Shown here piece by piece: positions 34,643 to 43,686 of a stretch of DNA of 64,000 nucleotides (its first letter is position 1; each line of letters begins with the position of its first letter). This DNA is from Mesorhizobium sp. LSHC420B00. GTDB taxonomy: Bacteria; Pseudomonadota; Alphaproteobacteria; Rhizobiales; Rhizobiaceae. The notes under the pieces were generated by a model that worked only from the letters and a program-made list of their open reading frames with translations, was not told the origin of the DNA and made no database searches. The translations under genes and the position numbers were made by a program. The stretch lies in NCBI RefSeq assembly GCF_000503055.1, contig NZ_AYVY01000023.1:36747-100746 (forward strand), in the 5' to 3' direction.

Positions 34643-34673
34643 CGCTCCGCCAGCGGCAACGCCCGGCGGAGCG
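34643..34673. terminator. Stem-loop after mucR
   Basis: A 9-bp stem (CGCTCCGCC / GGCGGAGCG) with a 13-base loop starts 21 bases after the mucR stop. There is no T-run on either side, so it is either a weak or factor-assisted terminator or a 3'-end stabiliser. Confidence 0.4.
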
Positions 34674-34803
34674 GAAATTGTTGATCCAGGCCAGATTTTT
34701 GCGCGCGCCCTGCGCTGAACTGCGCTAAAGGCTCTCTTGGCCGGACCAGCGCCCATCGTGGAAGTGCCCCGCCGGCCGACATCGCCGCCACGGGGCCTGA
34801 TCC

Positions 34804-36045
34804 ATGACCACAGAATCCCAAGTACCGCCTGACCAGCGTTATGCCGCCTTTCGCCATCGGCCGTTCCTGAGCTACTGGGCGGCGCGCTTCCTCTCGACAT
34901 TCTCCACCCAGATCGTGTCGGTCGCCGTCGGCTGGCAGATCTACGATCTGACCCGCGACCCATTCGACCTTGGGCTTGTCGGCATCGTCCAGTTCCTGCC
35001 TTCGCTGCTGCTGGTGCTGGTCACTGGCGACGTTGCCGACCGTTTTGGACGCCGCCTGATCATGGCGCTGGCGGTGCTGGTCGAGGCGGGCTGCGCTTTG
35101 GCGCTTCTGTTGCTGACGCTGCGCGGCCTCTCCGGGCCGATGCCGGTCTTCATCGTGCTCGCCATGTTCGGCATCGCGCGCGCCTTCTTCGGGCCGGCCT
35201 CGTCATCATTGTTCGCCAATCTGGTGCCGCCCGAGGATTTCGCCAACGCCATCGCCTGGAACTCGTCCGCCTGGCAGACGGCAACCATCGTCGGGCCGGT
35301 CGCCGGCGGTCTGCTCTACGGGCTTTCGGCCGAAGCCGCCTACACCACCGCGGCCGCGCTGATGCTCATCGCCGCCGTGCTGATCTTCACCATCCCGAAG
35401 CCCGCCCAGCGCAGCCGGACCGACAGACCGACGGTACGGACCCTGTTCGCCGGCTTCGGCTATATCTGGAGCGAAAAGATCGTGCTAGGCGCGATTTCGC
35501 TCGATCTGTTTGCGGTGCTCCTGTCCGGCGCCTCGGCGCTGCTGCCGGTCTATGCGCGCGATATCCTCGAACTCGGCCCATGGGGGCTCGGCCTGTTGCG
35601 CTCGGCGCCCGGCGTCGGCGCCATCTGCGTCGCCATCTGGCTGGCCGGACACCCGATCCGCAACCATGCCGGCCTTGTCATGCTCGGCTTCGTTGCGCTC
35701 TTCGGCGCGTTCACCGTCTTGTTCGGCCTCTCGACCATCACCTGGGTGTCGATCGCAGCCCTTGCCCTGCTCGGCGCCACCGACATGTTCAGCGTCTATA
35801 TCCGCGAGACGCTGATCCAGCTGTGGACGCCGGACGACGTTCGCGGCCGCGTCAACGCCGTCAACCAGGTGTTTGTCGGCGCCTCCAATGAGCTCGGCGA
35901 ATTCCGCGCCGGCACCATGGCCGCGCTGATCGGCACGGTTCCGGCCGTGGTGGTCGGCGGCGTCGGCGCGATCGCTGTCGCCGGTCTATGGGCGGTGCTG
36001 TTCCCACAGCTGCGCAAGGTGCGTCATCTCAGGGGGCGAAACTAA
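34804..36045 (+). CDS. MFS transporter, EntS/DHA3-like exporter
   Basis: 413-residue major facilitator with about 12 hydrophobic segments. N-terminal SYWAARFLSTFSTQIVSVAVGWQIYDLT and the cytoplasmic loop 2-3 motif GDVADRFGRRLIM are typical of the DHA3 (EntS, MefA) group. The C-terminal half has RDILELGPWGLGLLRSAPGVG and RGRVNAVNQVFVGASNELGEF. Likely exports a siderophore, antibiotic or other small molecule. No siderophore genes are nearby. The stop codon lies inside a long perfect palindrome that starts the dispersed repeat at 36040. Confidence 0.9.
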   Translation: MTTESQVPPDQRYAAFRHRPFLSYWAARFLSTFSTQIVSVAVGWQIYDLTRDPFDLGLVGIVQFLPSLLLVLVTGDVADRFGRRLIMALAVLVEAGCALALLLLTLRGLSGPMPVFIVLAMFGIARAFFGPASSSLFANLVPPEDFANAIAWNSSAWQTATIVGPVAGGLLYGLSAEAAYTTAAALMLIAAVLIFTIPKPAQRSRTDRPTVRTLFAGFGYIWSEKIVLGAISLDLFAVLLSGASALLPVYARDILELGPWGLGLLRSAPGVGAICVAIWLAGHPIRNHAGLVMLGFVALFGAFTVLFGLSTITWVSIAALALLGATDMFSVYIRETLIQLWTPDDVRGRVNAVNQVFVGASNELGEFRAGTMAALIGTVPAVVVGGVGAIAVAGLWAVLFPQLRKVRHLRGRN

Positions 36046-36122
36046 AGCGCGACGCGCTTTAGTTCGTTTGTTTGTGCATGTCGTTTTCCCAAAACCGCTG
36101 CACACTTTTGGGCGACATGCAC
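36040..36122. repeat. Dispersed rhizobial palindromic element, copy A
   Basis: Two parts. First, a 12-bp perfect inverted repeat (AACTAAAGCGCG / CGCGCTTTAGTT) around one base, overlapping the MFS stop codon. Second, a nested hairpin: outer stem GTGCATGTCG / CGACATGCAC (36074-36083, 36113-36122) and inner stem CCCAAAA / TTTTGGG, with core CCGCTGCACAC. Copies B (45023) and C (40611) share the core CAAAACCGCTGC. It may act as a transcription end between the convergent MFS and amidotransferase genes. I recognise this kind of element as frequent in rhizobial intergenic DNA. Confidence 0.75.
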
Positions 36123-36127
36123 CGACT

Positions 36128-36844
36128 TCACCGCAGCGCCGGCTTGCCAAAAATCATGGGCAGGAACTCGCCGAGCCAGCGCTCGAGGTGCATGTCCCAG
36201 ATCAGCCGGCCACCGAGATGGTCGCGGCCGGGCTGCGCGCCGGGCAATTCGAAGCGATGGGCGCCGCGCACCACCCAGCGCTGCATCATCGCCCGGGTCA
36301 ATTCGCCATGGAACTGGATGCCCCAGGCATTGTCGCCATAGCGGAAGGCCTGGTTGGGGTAGGTTTCGGCCGTCGCCAAAAGCGTCGCGTCCTTCGGCAG
36401 CGAAAAGCCCTCACGATGGAACTGATAGACCATCTCCGGCCAATGCATCAGCCTGCTGCCTGCTTCAGTCGCCTTTAGCGGATACCAGCCGATTTCGACG
36501 AGGCCCTCGCCATGGCCCTCGACCCTGCCGCCGAGATGCTTGACCAGCATTTGCGCGCCGAGGCAGATGCCAAGCAGCGGCCGGTTCTCGTTGAGTGGAA
36601 TTTTGAGCCAGTCGGTCTCACGGCGGACGAACTCGTCGCCGTCATTGGCGCTCATCGGCCCGCCGAACACCACCGCGCCGGCATGGCCATCAAGCGTCTG
36701 CGGCAAGGCCTCGCCGAGCGGCGGGCGGCGGATGTCGAGATCGAAGCCTTCCTCGATAAGCATATGGCCGACCCGTCCCGAGCTCGAATGCTCCTGATGC
36801 AGCACGATCAGGATCTTTGGTCTCGGGCTTGGCTTGGGCGGCAT
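36128..36844 (-). CDS. Class I glutamine amidotransferase-like protein (GMP synthase GATase-like)
   Basis: 238 residues forming a single GATase1 domain. The nucleophile Cys94 lies in LLGICLGAQML, and His179 and Glu181 in GIQFHGE complete the triad. An oxyanion segment GGPMSAND lies at 61-68. No synthetase domain is fused. Such stand-alone proteins hydrolyse glutamine or gamma-glutamyl compounds; the true substrate is unknown. The start ATG 36844 has a poor Shine-Dalgarno. Upstream is the TerB-fold gene on the same strand, 18 bases away, so they may be co-transcribed. Confidence 0.9.
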   Translation of the reverse strand: MPPKPSPRPKILIVLHQEHSSSGRVGHMLIEEGFDLDIRRPPLGEALPQTLDGHAGAVVFGGPMSANDGDEFVRRETDWLKIPLNENRPLLGICLGAQMLVKHLGGRVEGHGEGLVEIGWYPLKATEAGSRLMHWPEMVYQFHREGFSLPKDATLLATAETYPNQAFRYGDNAWGIQFHGELTRAMMQRWVVRGAHRFELPGAQPGRDHLGGRLIWDMHLERWLGEFLPMIFGKPALR

Positions 36845-36862
36845 TGAAAGGCGGGATCCTGT

Positions 36863-37342
36863 CTATTCGTCGCTTGACGTTCCGGCAGCACCAGGAGCCG
36901 CGGCCGCCGCCTTGAGGCGCGCCTCGACGCGGTCGCGGCGTTCGACGCCGATCAGCTCGGCGACCCGCCAGACGGTATTGTCCTCGAGTTCGTGCAGCTC
37001 GCCATCGGCATAGACGATCTCCCACATCAGGCCGATAAAGGCCTTTCGCGCCTCGGCGTCGAGATGGCGCTTGAGCACGCTGGTAAAGGCGTAAAGGTCG
37101 ATCGCCTCATTGTCGGCCCGCTCGCCGGCAGCCGCCAACGCATCGAGTTCGTCGCCGCTGATAAAATAGCTTTCCGCCAGCACCTTCTTGAACCGTTCCC
37201 ATTCGGTATCCTGGCGCACGCCGTCGGCGTTCATCACGTGGAAAAGCAAGGCGGATGCGGCAACGCGCGGATCGTCGGCGCTGGCGCTGGCGCCACTACC
37301 GGACGGCAGGTCCCTTAGAAACGACAGAACGCGTTCGAACAT
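36863..37342 (-). CDS. TerB-fold protein
   Basis: 159 residues, helical. The TerB-type domain is recognised from ASALLFHVMNADGVRQDTEWERFKKVL and the second acidic repeat LMWEIVYADGELHELEDNTVWRVAELIGV. ATG 37342 has GGGA about 8 bases upstream. The name 'tellurite resistance' comes from the family; nothing else here suggests tellurite handling, and no other ter genes are present. The two ADGE/D loops may bind metal. Ends in an Ala-rich tail. Confidence 0.85.
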   Translation of the reverse strand: MFERVLSFLRDLPSGSGASASADDPRVAASALLFHVMNADGVRQDTEWERFKKVLAESYFISGDELDALAAAGERADNEAIDLYAFTSVLKRHLDAEARKAFIGLMWEIVYADGELHELEDNTVWRVAELIGVERRDRVEARLKAAAAAPGAAGTSSDE

Positions 37343-37381
37343 CAAATCATTCCCAATAAGACCGGGTCCACTCGACCCGGA

Positions 37382-38998
37382 TCAGAACAAACGAAACCGG
37401 CGCGTCGATTTACCCGCCTCGTCGTCGGGGTCGACGCCGGGGTCGTCGGGCAGCCGCGTCAACTCCTGCGCCGGCTCGACGGCTTCGGCATCGTCCGGCA
37501 CCGCGGCAAACGCCGCCGCGGCGACCGGTGTCACATGATCCTCGCCGGCACGGTTTTCGGTCTTTGCTTCGGTCGCGGTGCCCGGTGTCTCGGCAGCAAC
37601 CGCTGTGTGCTCGATCGCCTCGGCTGTTTCCTGTACCGGCTTGGCTGAAGCCGCAATTGCCGGCACCGATGCCTCCTGCGTATCCTCATCGCTGTCGATC
37701 AACTGGCCGAGCCGCTCCATCGGCGCTCGCCATTCGAATGCATCGAGCCTGCCGGTGATCGGCGATACCGGAGCCCAGCGGTCGGAGACGACGCCGTCGG
37801 CGACCCAGGCCGGGTCGCGCGGCGCTCTCACCGCCTTCGACAGCAACTGCCGCACCTTGCCCTGGTCGCCGGTCTCGGCCTCCTCGATATCGGCCAGCAG
37901 CAGATAGGCGCCTTCGCGGCGATCGATGCGGATGGCGGCTTCGGCCTCGCGGCGGGCGGTTGAAAAGTCCTGCGCATCGAGCGCGGCGCGCGCCACGGCA
38001 AGCGAGGCCTCGGCATGGTTCTTCTTCAGGTCCTGCAGCTTCTTTGCCCGGTTCAGCCGGTCGAGCACGGCATCGCCGGGCCTGGCATGGGTGTAGAGCT
38101 CGGCGATCTCCGGGTGCGGCTCGGCCTTCCACGCCGCCTCGAGGATTTTCGAGCCCTTGCGCACGTCGTTCAGCCGAAACAGCAATTTCGCCGCGGCGAC
38201 CGCCGCCGGCGCGAAATCCGGCCGCAGCCGGTTGGCTTCGAGAGCCGCCGTCCGGGCGGCATTGGCATCGCTGTCGATCAGCGCCTGCGCCTTGGCGGTC
38301 AGCAGCACAGCGCGGCGCCGGTTAGCGGCGTCGCGCTCGATCTGCCGCGTCGACTTCTGGGCGTCGACAAGTTTCAGCGCACCATCCCAGTCGCCACGCC
38401 CGGTCAGGTCTTCCAGCGTCGATTCGGCCGCCCAGGCCAGCTGCGGCGCCACCGCCGCCGCACGGCCGGCATAGTGGCGGGCTGCGTTGCGGTCGCCGAG
38501 CCGCTCGGCTTCGAGATACAGTCCGCGCAGGCCGAGCAGCCGCATTTCGGGATCGTCGAGCATGGTCTCGAACTTTTCGCGGGCGCCCTCATGGTCGCCT
38601 TCGAGCAGCGAGGCCTGCGCGTCGAGCAGCTGGATCAGCGGCTCCTGGTCGGAGCGGATCAGCTTTGCCGCTTCCTTGGTCTTCTTGCGGGCGAGCGCGC
38701 CGTCACCGGCGCCGGCGGCGATCATGCCGGTCGACAGCGCCTGATAGCCGCGGTCGCGGCGCCGCACGCGGAAATAGCGCGAGATCGTATAGGGGCTGGT
38801 CCACAGCGCCTTGACCAGCCACCAGACGATCATCACCGCGGCAACCACGGCAACGATCGCCACCGCCGCGACCATCAGGCTGACCTGGTATTGATAGCCG
38901 TTGAAGGTGACGAGCATTTCACCCGGCCGGTCGGCCAGCCAGGCGAACCCGAGCCCGAGCGCAAAGACGACGGCAAGGAAGGCGAGGATGCGGATCAT
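37382..38998 (-). CDS. HemY-like inner-membrane TPR protein
   Basis: 538 residues. Two N-terminal membrane helices (ILAFLAVVFALGLGFAWLA and SLMVAAVAIVAVVAAVMIVWWLV), then the HemY_N motif with LWTSPYTISRYFRVRRRDRGYQALSTGMIAAGAGD, and a large TPR-type alpha-helical part (residues ~90-400). The last ~120 residues are low-complexity, Ala/Glu/Pro-rich. ATG 38998 is chosen for GAGG 6 bases ahead. Placed downstream of hemC-hemD and the mitofilin-like gene, an arrangement known in alphaproteobacteria. The role in heme biosynthesis is not established; it is distinct from the protoporphyrinogen oxidase also called HemY. Confidence 0.88.
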   Translation of the reverse strand: MIRILAFLAVVFALGLGFAWLADRPGEMLVTFNGYQYQVSLMVAAVAIVAVVAAVMIVWWLVKALWTSPYTISRYFRVRRRDRGYQALSTGMIAAGAGDGALARKKTKEAAKLIRSDQEPLIQLLDAQASLLEGDHEGAREKFETMLDDPEMRLLGLRGLYLEAERLGDRNAARHYAGRAAAVAPQLAWAAESTLEDLTGRGDWDGALKLVDAQKSTRQIERDAANRRRAVLLTAKAQALIDSDANAARTAALEANRLRPDFAPAAVAAAKLLFRLNDVRKGSKILEAAWKAEPHPEIAELYTHARPGDAVLDRLNRAKKLQDLKKNHAEASLAVARAALDAQDFSTARREAEAAIRIDRREGAYLLLADIEEAETGDQGKVRQLLSKAVRAPRDPAWVADGVVSDRWAPVSPITGRLDAFEWRAPMERLGQLIDSDEDTQEASVPAIAASAKPVQETAEAIEHTAVAAETPGTATEAKTENRAGEDHVTPVAAAAFAAVPDDAEAVEPAQELTRLPDDPGVDPDDEAGKSTRRFRLF

Positions 38999-39006
38999 CG
39001 GGTTCC

Positions 39007-40512
39007 TCACGCCTTCATCGCGCCAGCGATGAGCGAATCGATCTGCGTCTCGACCTCCATCCGCGCTTTCAGTTTGCCGGCAAAGTCGGCGCCGGCGGCC
39101 TTGGCCGCTTCAGGCAGCGTTTCGTATTCGCTGAGCGCCTTGGCGTAGTCGCCCTGATTGACGGCGACCTCCATGCGGGCGACGGTTTCCGGGGCGCCGG
39201 CGCCCTCGACCGCACCGATCGGCCTGACCTTGACCAGCGATTCGGCGCTCGACAGCAGCTTTTGCAGGATGCCGGCATTCTGGTCGACAGGCGTCGCGGC
39301 AGCGACCATGGCGTTGGCGGTGGCGTCCGCTTCGGCGGCGATCTCGGCGCGCGTTGGGACGCCCTTTTCGGCATAGGCGCGCAGCGTCGCGATCTCGGGT
39401 GCATCGGGTGAGATCGCGGCAAAGGTTTCGAGTTCGGTCGCGAACGGCGCACCGCGGTCGAGCGCTGCCTTGAGCGCCGAGGCGGCAATGGCCAGCGCGA
39501 TCTTCGGCTGCGAAGCCTGTGCATCGACCTTGCCCGAGAGCTGTGAAACCGACTGTTCCAGCGCCGCAAGCCGGCCTTCCTGCGCCTTTGCCGTCTCGCC
39601 GGCCGATTTCACCAGCGCGTCGAGCGCGGCCAGCCTTTCGTTGAGCGGCTCGAGATCGACCGGCGCCGTGCCGCCGGCCTTGCCGAGGCCCGCGACCGCC
39701 GTCTCGATCTGCCGGACCTTGTCGCCAAGTGCGGCCAGCCCGGCATTGTCGCCGGCGCCGCCTTGCTCGACCGCCGATTTGAGCGCCGTGACGTCCGCCC
39801 TGACCTGATCCAGCGCCGACGACAGCCCGTCCACCTTGGCTGATGCGTCATTGTTGGCGTCGGCCTGTCTGAGGTCCGCGACCTCGCGTTTCAGCGAAGC
39901 GATCTCACTATTGACGGGGTCGAGCGACACGCCGCCCGACCCCGGCGCCCCGAGCAGGCCGGCAAATTGCAGCCCGCCGGCGGCGGCCAGCGCGATGACG
40001 CCGCCGACAATACCGGCGGCGATGCCGTTGATGCCGCTCCGCTTCGGCTGCGCTGCCATATGGTCGTCCCTCGTCTCAGCTGTCTTCTCGCCGGAACCTG
40101 GTATCCTCGGTTCGTTGGCCCCGGTTCCGCTGGGTGCATCTTCGAAACTGTAGTCGGAAGCCGTGAAGCGACCGACCGGCGCATCCGAACCGGCCGGATA
40201 AGGGATTTCCGCTTCCCTGGCAGAATCGGCGCCTGCGTCCGTCGGCTCTTGCGTGCCGGCCCGCGCGGCTGCGTCGGCATGTTCCCATGGTTCGAGATCG
40301 GTCTGGTCGGCATGCACCGGCTCCTCAGGCGGCTCCGGCTGCGATGCGTTCGCCGCTTCCTCGGCCCGCGCCTCGTAGGTCTGCGCCGCGGCCGGCTGCT
40401 GCGAGCTGGCATCCTGTTCGTCGGCGACTCGCGAGACGGCGCCGGGCTCGAGATCGATGGTCACCGGCTCACGGCGGCTCTTGGAATGCCGCATCTTCGG
40501 CGTCTTGACCAT
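39007..40512 (-). CDS. Mitofilin-like (COG4223) inner-membrane protein
   Basis: 501 residues. A long acidic, Pro/Ala/Glu-rich cytoplasmic N-terminus (~1-155), one membrane helix (INGIAAGIVGGVIALAAAGGLQFAGLL, ~160-187), a coiled-coil region (SEIASLKREVADLRQ to ~340) and a C-terminal helical domain with the mitofilin pattern. Alphaproteobacterial homologues of Mic60 sit beside hem genes as here and shape intracytoplasmic or inner membranes (known for the family). ATG 40512 has GGAG upstream. Its stop (39007) lies 9 bases before the HemY-like start. Confidence 0.87.
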   Translation of the reverse strand: MVKTPKMRHSKSRREPVTIDLEPGAVSRVADEQDASSQQPAAAQTYEARAEEAANASQPEPPEEPVHADQTDLEPWEHADAAARAGTQEPTDAGADSAREAEIPYPAGSDAPVGRFTASDYSFEDAPSGTGANEPRIPGSGEKTAETRDDHMAAQPKRSGINGIAAGIVGGVIALAAAGGLQFAGLLGAPGSGGVSLDPVNSEIASLKREVADLRQADANNDASAKVDGLSSALDQVRADVTALKSAVEQGGAGDNAGLAALGDKVRQIETAVAGLGKAGGTAPVDLEPLNERLAALDALVKSAGETAKAQEGRLAALEQSVSQLSGKVDAQASQPKIALAIAASALKAALDRGAPFATELETFAAISPDAPEIATLRAYAEKGVPTRAEIAAEADATANAMVAAATPVDQNAGILQKLLSSAESLVKVRPIGAVEGAGAPETVARMEVAVNQGDYAKALSEYETLPEAAKAAGADFAGKLKARMEVETQIDSLIAGAMKA

Positions 40513-40610
40513 GCTCGGGCTCCGCAAAATTCGCTTCGGGATGGTTTGAAGGGTCTAGCACATCACCAAGCGGTGAAAAGGGGCGGCGTGATGACGCCAC
40601 GGCTTGGAGT

Positions 40611-40655
40611 TCAGTTTTGGCAAAACGCCGCAGCGGTTTTGGGACACGGCATGCG
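40611..40655. repeat. Dispersed rhizobial palindromic element, degenerate copy C
   Basis: On the minus strand it reads GCATGCCGTGTCCCAAAACC then GCTGC, matching copies A and B around the core CAAAACCGCTGC. The second arm is degenerate: GTTTTGCC instead of the usual TTTTGGG. It sits in the 337-base gap between the hemD stop and the mitofilin-like start, 99 bases upstream of the latter. Apart from this and the terminator at 40668, the gap holds nothing I can identify. Confidence 0.6.
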
Positions 40656-40667
40656 GAACCAGAAATG

Positions 40668-40690
40668 AAAAACCCGCCTCGGCGGCGGGT
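40668..40690 (-). terminator. Rho-independent terminator of the hemC-hemD operon
   Basis: A 7-bp GC-rich stem (ACCCGCC / GGCGGGT, loop of five bases) is followed on the minus strand by TTTTT. It lies 160 bases after the hemD stop (40850), so it would end hemC-hemD transcripts before the mitofilin-like gene. Confidence 0.75.
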
Positions 40691-40849
40691 CGTTGGGGCG
40701 AATCAGCACCATAAGTGATTTTCTAGCATAGCTGCCGGCACAAAGCAAGAACAAAATAGCTGTGTCGCGGACAATCGCCCCAGCTTAGCTGCGGAATGTT
40801 TCAGGAGCCCGCAGGAGGTATGCCAACGTCCGGAACAGGCGGATGCCGG

Positions 40850-41566
40850 TCAGCGCCGCGCCTGCAAAAGCCCCAGCAAGGCATCTTCGCTGGGCTCAGG
40901 CGCAATCCGGATCCTTTCGCCAGCGGCATCATCCAAGGCCGCGGCAATACGTCCCGACAATGCGAAAAAGCGCGTCTCTTCAAAAAAACCGCGCACCGCC
41001 GGCCGGCTAGCCAGGGCCTGCATCGCCATGGCCGCCTTGGCCGAATAGAGCAGCACCGCCTCGACCGGCCGGGCGGACAGGCGCGCAAGCACGGCCTCGT
41101 CGGAGTAATCCAGCACAACGGTGTCGTAGGTCTCGACGGCGCGGACCTGAGCGCCCGCCGCCTGCAGCCGCTCCTCGAAGCCCGGAAAGCGCACCCGCCC
41201 GCAGAGATAGACGATGGTCTGCCCCGCGTAACCACCAGCAAGCGCATCGGCCAGCGCCTCGGCATTCCCTGGGCCTTCGCTGACCGACAGAAACCCGGCC
41301 GCGCGGGCGGCTTCCGCCGTCTTCCTGCCGACGGTGTGGCACGGCAAGCCGGCGAGCGCCGCGATGACCTCTTTCGGCGCATGGCGAACGCCGTTGGCAC
41401 TGGTGGCCGCGACCGCCGCAGCCGCATCGGCGACCGCGCCGACGTCGACGGGCAGCGCCACCGTTTCGGTCAGCGGCAGCAGGATCGGCTGAAAGCCGGC
41501 ATCCGCAAGCCGGCGCGCCGTGCGCAAGGCGCCCGGTTCGGGTCTCGTCACCAGGACGCGGAGCAT
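40850..41566 (-). CDS. hemD: Uroporphyrinogen-III synthase
   Basis: 238 residues, two-domain HemD fold with low sequence conservation. N-terminal MLRVLVTRPEPGALRTARRLADAGFQPILLPL, the middle AATSANGVRHA, and C-terminal LLYSAKAAMAM are the usual HemD landmarks. It closes and inverts ring D of hydroxymethylbilane to uroporphyrinogen III. ATG 41566 lies two bases after the hemC stop codon (TGACATG), so the two are coupled. Confidence 0.9.
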   Translation of the reverse strand: MLRVLVTRPEPGALRTARRLADAGFQPILLPLTETVALPVDVGAVADAAAAVAATSANGVRHAPKEVIAALAGLPCHTVGRKTAEAARAAGFLSVSEGPGNAEALADALAGGYAGQTIVYLCGRVRFPGFEERLQAAGAQVRAVETYDTVVLDYSDEAVLARLSARPVEAVLLYSAKAAMAMQALASRPAVRGFFEETRFFALSGRIAAALDDAAGERIRIAPEPSEDALLGLLQARR

Positions 41567-41567
41567 G

Positions 41568-42494
41568 TCAGGTCCAGCCGTCGAAGAATGTTTCGCCGGC
41601 TTTGGCCCGAACGGTCGCGGCGGCTTCCGCGCCAATGCGCGCCGCCTCCTGCGCTGGCCCTTCCAGCCTGACTTCATGCGACTGCGTGCCATCGGGCGAG
41701 ATGATCAGCCCGGCAAAGGAAACCGTTGCGCCGGATATCGTCGCATGGCCGGCGATCGGGGTGCGGCAGGAGCCGTCGAGCGCCGCCAGGAAGGCGCGCT
41801 CGCAGGCCAGCGCCTGGCCGGTCGGCACGTCGTGGATTGCCGCCAGCATCGCTTCCACGTCGCGGTCGCCGATGCGGCTCTCGATACAGATCGCGCCTTG
41901 CCCCGGCGCCGGCGGAAAGACGTCGAGCGGCATCAGGTCGGTGACGACATTTTCGAGCCCGAGCCGCTTCAGCCCGGCATAGGCGAGGATGGTGCCGTCG
42001 GCGATGCCTTCGTCGAGCTTGCGCAGCCGCGTCTGCACATTGCCGCGAAACATCACCACGTCGATGTCCGGCCGCATCCGCCGGATCAGTGCCTGGCGCC
42101 TGAGCGACGACGAGCCGACCCTGGCGCCTTGCGGCAGGCCGGCAATCGTTCGCGCCGCCTTGCCGATGAAGGCATCGCGTGCGTCCTCGCGCGGCAGGAA
42201 GGCGGCCAGTTCCAGCCCCTCGGGCAACAGCGTAGGCATGTCCTTCGACGAATGCACGGCGATGTCGATGCGCCGCGCCAGCAACGCCTCCTCGATCTCC
42301 TTGGTGAACAGGCCCTTGCCGCCAGCTTCCGACAGCGGCCGGTCCTGGATGCGATCGCCGCTGGTCGAGATGACGACCACCTCGAACGCCTCGGCCGGCA
42401 TGCCATGCGCCGTCATCAGCCGCGCCTGCGTTTCATGCGCCTGCGCCAATGCCAGCGGGCTGCCGCGTGTTCCGATTTTCAAGGTTGTTTGCAT
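41568..42494 (-). CDS. hemC: Hydroxymethylbilane synthase (porphobilinogen deaminase)
   Basis: 308 residues, full length. Motifs: LKIGTRGSPLALAQ (start), the catalytic Asp in HSSKDMPT (~residue 85), Arg-rich cofactor contacts VGSSSLRRQALI, and the dipyrromethane-anchoring Cys243 in LDGSCRTPI. It polymerises four porphobilinogens to hydroxymethylbilane. Divergent from tsaD across a 103-base gap, an arrangement common in alphaproteobacteria. Terminator candidate after hemD at 40668. Confidence 0.95.
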   Translation of the reverse strand: MQTTLKIGTRGSPLALAQAHETQARLMTAHGMPAEAFEVVVISTSGDRIQDRPLSEAGGKGLFTKEIEEALLARRIDIAVHSSKDMPTLLPEGLELAAFLPREDARDAFIGKAARTIAGLPQGARVGSSSLRRQALIRRMRPDIDVVMFRGNVQTRLRKLDEGIADGTILAYAGLKRLGLENVVTDLMPLDVFPPAPGQGAICIESRIGDRDVEAMLAAIHDVPTGQALACERAFLAALDGSCRTPIAGHATISGATVSFAGLIISPDGTQSHEVRLEGPAQEAARIGAEAAATVRAKAGETFFDGWT

Positions 42495-42597
42495 GGCGCG
42501 CCGTCCGTGATAACCCCCGGCAGGATCGAGGTCCGTCTTTCCGGCTTCCTCCTATCGGGGAAAGGCAGGCCGTACAATCCTTGGAGACAGCGACGAA

Positions 42598-43686
42598 TTG
42601 ATCCGCGTTCTGGGCATCGAGACGAGTTGCGACGAGACCGCCGCCAGCGTGGTGGCGCTGGACGGTCGCAGCACGCCGCAAATCCTGTCGAACATCGTGC
42701 TCAGCCAGATCGAGGAGCATGCCGCTTTCGGCGGCGTCGTGCCGGAGATTGCCGCGCGCGCCCATGTCGAGGCGCTCGACGGCATCATCGAGGCAGCGCT
42801 GGCCGATTCCGGCGTCGACCTCGCCGACATCGATGCGATTGCCGCCACCGCCGGTCCCGGTCTTGTCGGCGGGCTGATCGTCGGCCTGATGACGGCAAAA
42901 GCAATCGCCGCGGCAGCTAAAAAACCGCTGATCGCCGTCAACCATCTCGAAGGCCACGCGCTGACGGCCAGATTAACCGACGGGCTCGACTTTCCCTACC
43001 TCTTGCTGCTGGTTTCCGGCGGCCATACCCAGATCGTCGCCGTGCGCGGCGTCGGCGACTACCAGCGCTGGGCGACGACCATCGACGACGCGCTTGGCGA
43101 AGCCTTCGACAAGACGGCCAAGATGCTCGGCCTGCCCTATCCGGGCGGACCGAATGTCGAGAAGGCGGCGGCAAATGGCGATGCGGCCCGTTTTGCGTTT
43201 CCGCGCCCGATGAAGGGCTCGGCGCAGCCCGATTTTTCCTTTTCCGGCCTCAAGACCGCAGTGCGCCAGGCGGCATCCGCGATCGCCCCGCTGAGCGACC
43301 AGGACGTCGCCGATATCTGCGCCTCGTTCCAGGCGGCGGTGGCGGATGCGCTCGGCGACCGTGTTTCGCGGGCGCTGACCAGATTCCGTCAGCAATTCCC
43401 GGACAAGGCCGAGCCTGCGCTGGTTGTCGCCGGCGGCGTCGCCGCCAACCGGACGATCAAGGCGACATTGCAAGCGCTGTGCGAACAGGCCGGGTTCAGC
43501 TTCGTCGCCCCGCCGCTTAATCTCTGCACCGACAATGCGGCGATGATCGCCTGGGCCGGCATCGAGCGGCTGCGCGCCGGCATATCAGGCGAAAACGCCG
43601 CCGATTTCGTGCCGCGCTCGCGCTGGCCGCTGGACAGCGTCTCGGCCCCGATGGTCGGCTCTGGCCGGCGCGGGGCCAAGGCGTGA
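42598..43686 (+). CDS. tsaD: tRNA N6-adenosine threonylcarbamoyltransferase
   Basis: 362 residues. Starts at TTG 42598 with MIRVLGIETSCDETAAS, the invariant TsaD opening. Metal ligands His116 and His120 in NHLEGH, substrate segment LLVSGGHTQIV, ATP-site region PYPGGPNVEKAA and DNAAMIAWAG near the C-terminus. It transfers the threonylcarbamoyl group to A37 of ANN-decoding tRNAs with TsaB and TsaE (not in this window). Stop overlaps the gpsA start. Confidence 0.95.
   Translation: MIRVLGIETSCDETAASVVALDGRSTPQILSNIVLSQIEEHAAFGGVVPEIAARAHVEALDGIIEAALADSGVDLADIDAIAATAGPGLVGGLIVGLMTAKAIAAAAKKPLIAVNHLEGHALTARLTDGLDFPYLLLLVSGGHTQIVAVRGVGDYQRWATTIDDALGEAFDKTAKMLGLPYPGGPNVEKAAANGDAARFAFPRPMKGSAQPDFSFSGLKTAVRQAASAIAPLSDQDVADICASFQAAVADALGDRVSRALTRFRQQFPDKAEPALVVAGGVAANRTIKATLQALCEQAGFSFVAPPLNLCTDNAAMIAWAGIERLRAGISGENAADFVPRSRWPLDSVSAPMVGSGRRGAKA

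Noticed and set aside
36863..37342. Tellurite resistance function for the TerB-fold protein
   Set aside because: No terZ/terD/terC or other ter genes are near. The fold alone does not support tellurite resistance.
37382..38998. Protoporphyrinogen oxidase for the HemY-like gene
   Set aside because: There is no FAD-binding Rossmann domain. It is the unrelated TPR membrane protein that shares the HemY name.
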